Assembly: GCA_017960415.1 (NCBI GenBank)
Contig: JAGCZE010000167.1
Location: 1-7,417, forward strand
Source of the DNA: Lachnospiraceae bacterium
GTDB taxonomy: Bacteria; Bacillota_A; Clostridia; Lachnospirales; Lachnospiraceae
Direction of reading: 5' to 3'
DNA length: 7,417 nt
In this document: positions 5,992 through 7,417 of the stretch, piece after piece
How positions within the stretch are numbered: position 1 is the stretch's first letter
Layout: each line of letters opens with the position of its first letter
The notes under the pieces: generated by a model
Databases searched by the model: none
Seen by the model: the letters and a program-made list of their open reading frames with translations, nothing else
Told to the model about the DNA's origin: nothing
Translations under genes and position numbers: made by a program

Positions 5992-7134
5992 TTACTTCTT
6001 TTCTTCGGCTTCCTTCTGAGCCTTCAGTTCAGCTTCCTTCTGAGCTTTCAATTCTGCCTGTTTTTTGGCTTCGGCTTCCTGACGGGCCTTCATTTCAGCC
6101 TGCTGCTTTGCGTAGGCTTCCTGGCGGGCCTGGAGCTTCTTCTGACGCTTTGCGTAGCTCTTGAGGCCGAGCTTCTTGAAGAACTTGACGATCGCAATAA
6201 CGATCACGGTAGCAAGCGCGAGTACAAGCAGGAAGATGATGATATAAGGCAGGTTGACTACGAACCATACAACGAAGTCCTTAAGTCCTTCGGTAATGTC
6301 GTACATGGTCTCCCTGAAGCCTGACGAGATACGTTCTCCCACAGTTTCGGGAACGGGTTCGCTGATCCTCTGAACTTCGTTCAGAACGATCGAGATCGTG
6401 CTATAGGATACCAGGTTGTCATAGTTGCGAAGTGTAGACTCTCTGGACTCCAGCTCATAGGTTACCTGACTGATCCTGTCCTCAAGTGAGATGATCTCTT
6501 CAACACTCTTGGCTTCCTCAAGCAGTGCAAGCAGACGTTCCTGCTGGATCTTCAGGGCCTTTGCGCGGCTCTCGACATCAAGATATCCGAGAGTGATATC
6601 TTCGGTGCTTGTTGAATTCGAAATGATATTTCCGATATTGCCCGCTGACGAAACAAACTGGTCTATCAGGTTGTTGGGAACCCTGATCACATAGCTGGCC
6701 GAACGGTTTGAATAATTTCTGTTGTAATAAGTCGTGTAATAATCATTATTGTGGATGTTGGATGATTCGATATATCCGTTGAATCTGCGGACATATTCTT
6801 CGATCATACCGACACTCTGGTCGAATTCCAGAGTTTCAAGCGTAAGAGAAACACGTTTGATCAGCTTTCTGGATGATTCGGTGTTCTCATTTTCATAATA
6901 ATCGGCATTCTCGCCGCCGGATTTTTTTGTATTGCTTGAATAGTAAGTTTCAGCTTCATCGGCAAGACCGTATTCATAGCTTTCGGGCTTAGCTCCGTTT
7001 GTGCTGGAGGTTTTGAAACTCTGTGAACTTGCGGAATCATATGAATACTTTTCACCGCCGCAGCCCGAAAGGGCTCCGATGCAGAACATTACGGCAAATG
7101 CGGCCGCGATCGAACGGACAAATTTCTTTTTCAT
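5992..7134 (-). CDS. DUF4349 family membrane-anchored lipoprotein with charged coiled-coil tail
   Basis: Cell-surface protein of unknown function, 380 residues. A signal peptide with a Lys-rich start and hydrophobic core ends in the lipobox LSGC, so Cys25 is the predicted lipidated residue. A Ser/Tyr/Glu-rich linker (28-87) follows. The DUF4349 domain (about 88-255) shows its typical pattern: RKLIKRVSLTLE, FNGYIESS (118-125), YVIRVPN (148-154), STSTEDITLGYLDVESR (174-190), a helical stretch (187-236) that looks coiled-coil, and STISIVL (245-251). It carries an Asn/Tyr-rich insertion (126-147). A transmembrane helix (about 287-316) is followed by a basic, probably cytoplasmic tail (317-380) of repeated Lys/Ala/Glu/Gln units. 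The start at 7134 is chosen because AAAGGAGGG (7142-7150) lies 7 bases upstream and the signal peptide begins there; an ATG at 7164 would put 10 extra residues before it. It is convergent with the pfk gene and follows the partial gene at the right edge by 126 bases. Family assignment is by recalled pattern. Confidence 0.85.
   Translation of the reverse strand: MKKKFVRSIAAAFAVMFCIGALSGCGGEKYSYDSASSQSFKTSSTNGAKPESYEYGLADEAETYYSSNTKKSGGENADYYENENTESSRKLIKRVSLTLETLEFDQSVGMIEEYVRRFNGYIESSNIHNNDYYTTYYNRNYSNRSASYVIRVPNNLIDQFVSSAGNIGNIISNSTSTEDITLGYLDVESRAKALKIQQERLLALLEEAKSVEEIISLEDRISQVTYELESRESTLRNYDNLVSYSTISIVLNEVQRISEPVPETVGERISSGFRETMYDITEGLKDFVVWFVVNLPYIIIFLLVLALATVIVIAIVKFFKKLGLKSYAKRQKKLQARQEAYAKQQAEMKARQEAEAKKQAELKAQKEAELKAQKEAEEKK
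6008..6055 (-). repeat. 24-bp tandem repeat encoding an 8-residue tail unit
   Basis: Two adjacent 24-base units (6008-6031 and 6032-6055) differ at only three positions and encode successive copies of an 8-residue AELKAQKE-type unit near the lipoprotein C-terminus. More diverged units (AEMKARQE, AEAKKQ-type) continue to about 6130. Such an array can change copy number by slippage. Confidence 0.7.
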
Positions 7135-7141
7135 AATTAAA

Positions 7142-7150
7142 CCCTCCTTT
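7142..7150 (-). promoter_or_regulatory. Ribosome binding site of the DUF4349 gene
   Basis: AAAGGAGGG on the minus strand lies 7 bases before the ATG at 7134. It selects this start over the in-frame ATG at 7164, which has no such site in front of it. Confidence 0.85.
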
Positions 7151-7172
7151 AATATCTCTGCCAAATATCAGG

Positions 7173-7217
7173 CTTTTTATCTCTTTTCGAATAATAGACG
7201 AGAACAAAAGATAAAAG
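7173..7217. other. AT-rich imperfect inverted repeat upstream of the DUF4349 gene
   Basis: CTTTTTATCTCTTTT (7173-7187) faces AAAAGATAAAAG (7206-7217), pairing imperfectly around an 18-base loop. It lies in the 126-base gap between the two minus-strand genes. It contains a minus-strand TATTAT (7191-7196) that could be a -10 box, but no good -35 box lies at 16-18 bases (TTGAAA is 22 bases away). It may be an operator, a weak terminator or chance. Confidence 0.25.
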
Positions 7218-7260
7218 GTTTCAATTATCGGATAAATGATTCGGGGATATTTGCGAAAGA

Positions 7261-7417
7261 TCATTCAAACAATGAATCGGGAAGATCTTTCAGATCAGTA
7301 ATATTTTCAAGATCGATACCCTGAAGAGCCGGAATCCTCTTGAGTTCTTCAATATCGTAGTTTTCCTTGATCTTTTCGATGATCTCCTTCTGATCCTCTG
7401 CCGTAAGAAGGTCGGAA
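7261..7417 (-). CDS. C-terminal fragment of an unrecognised protein
   Basis: An open frame enters from the right edge and ends at TGA (7261-7263), giving the last 51 residues. They begin SDLLTAEDQKEIIEKIKENY and end DLKDLPDSLFE. The segment is rich in Asp, Glu, Ile, Leu and Lys, has no transmembrane segment, and looks helical in its first half. The codon use and regular Glu/Lys/Ile pattern support real coding. I do not recognise the family. It is codirectional with the DUF4349 gene downstream and could share its transcript; no clear terminator separates them. Confidence 0.7.
   Translation of the reverse strand, partial: SDLLTAEDQKEIIEKIKENYDIEELKRIPALQGIDLENITDLKDLPDSLFE

Noticed and set aside
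5919..6164. Plus-strand frame of 81 codons after the pfk terminator
   Set aside because: It starts inside the terminator and is antisense to the lipoprotein repeat tail; its Pro/Leu/Ser-rich pattern is the complement of that repeat.
7135..7164. ATG at 7164 as start of the DUF4349 gene
   Set aside because: It would put ten non-hydrophobic residues before a clear signal peptide, and it has no ribosome binding site; the coding would run through the real site at 7142-7150.

Overview
The window looks like a chromosomal piece of a low-to-mid-GC Firmicute, most likely a gut-type Clostridia (Lachnospiraceae or Oscillospiraceae-like). The evidence is a Gram-positive-type DnaE with a PHP domain, strong AGGAGG-type ribosome binding sites, dnaE directly followed by a phosphofructokinase gene as in many Firmicutes, a DUF4349 lipoprotein, and a 'CCTTCCCC...GGGGAAGG...GGATGAGGTG' palindromic repeat of the kind scattered in gut Clostridia genomes. 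Taxonomy below class level is inference.

Layout. Positions 1-101 hold two copies (one short, one fuller) of the hairpin-forming intergenic repeat. dnaE (DNA polymerase III alpha, 1179 aa) runs 130-3669 on the plus strand. After 45 bases with no terminator comes a plus-strand gene (3715-5814) for a 699-aa protein made of two complete PfkA-type 6-phosphofructokinase domains in tandem. A strong hairpin with a T-run (5892-5944) ends this pair. The right part is on the minus strand: a DUF4349 membrane-anchored lipoprotein (7134 down to 5992), with an apparent relict of a longer coding tail beyond its stop (5991-5944), and the last 51 codons of an unrecognised gene entering from the right edge (7417 down to 7261).

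The most notable object is the fused phosphofructokinase. Its halves align without a gap at a fixed offset of 341 codons (1023 bp) and are identical at about 175 of 315 positions by hand count. The active-site residues have decayed in a complementary way. The N-half keeps the residues a subunit supplies to its own active site (equivalents of Arg72, Asp127, Asp129, Met169, Arg171, Glu222, Arg252 of bacterial PFK) but has lost Arg243, which a subunit donates to its neighbour. The C-half has lost its own-site residues but keeps the donated Arg162 and Arg243. This predicts one live catalytic site per chain, built across the N-half/C-half interface. It parallels the duplicated, half-specialised PFKs of fungi and animals, but lies at what looks like the normal bacterial pfkA locus.

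dnaE and the fused pfk probably form one transcription unit. The two minus-strand genes converge on it and probably share the terminator between them. No rRNA, tRNA, insertion sequence or CRISPR array was seen.
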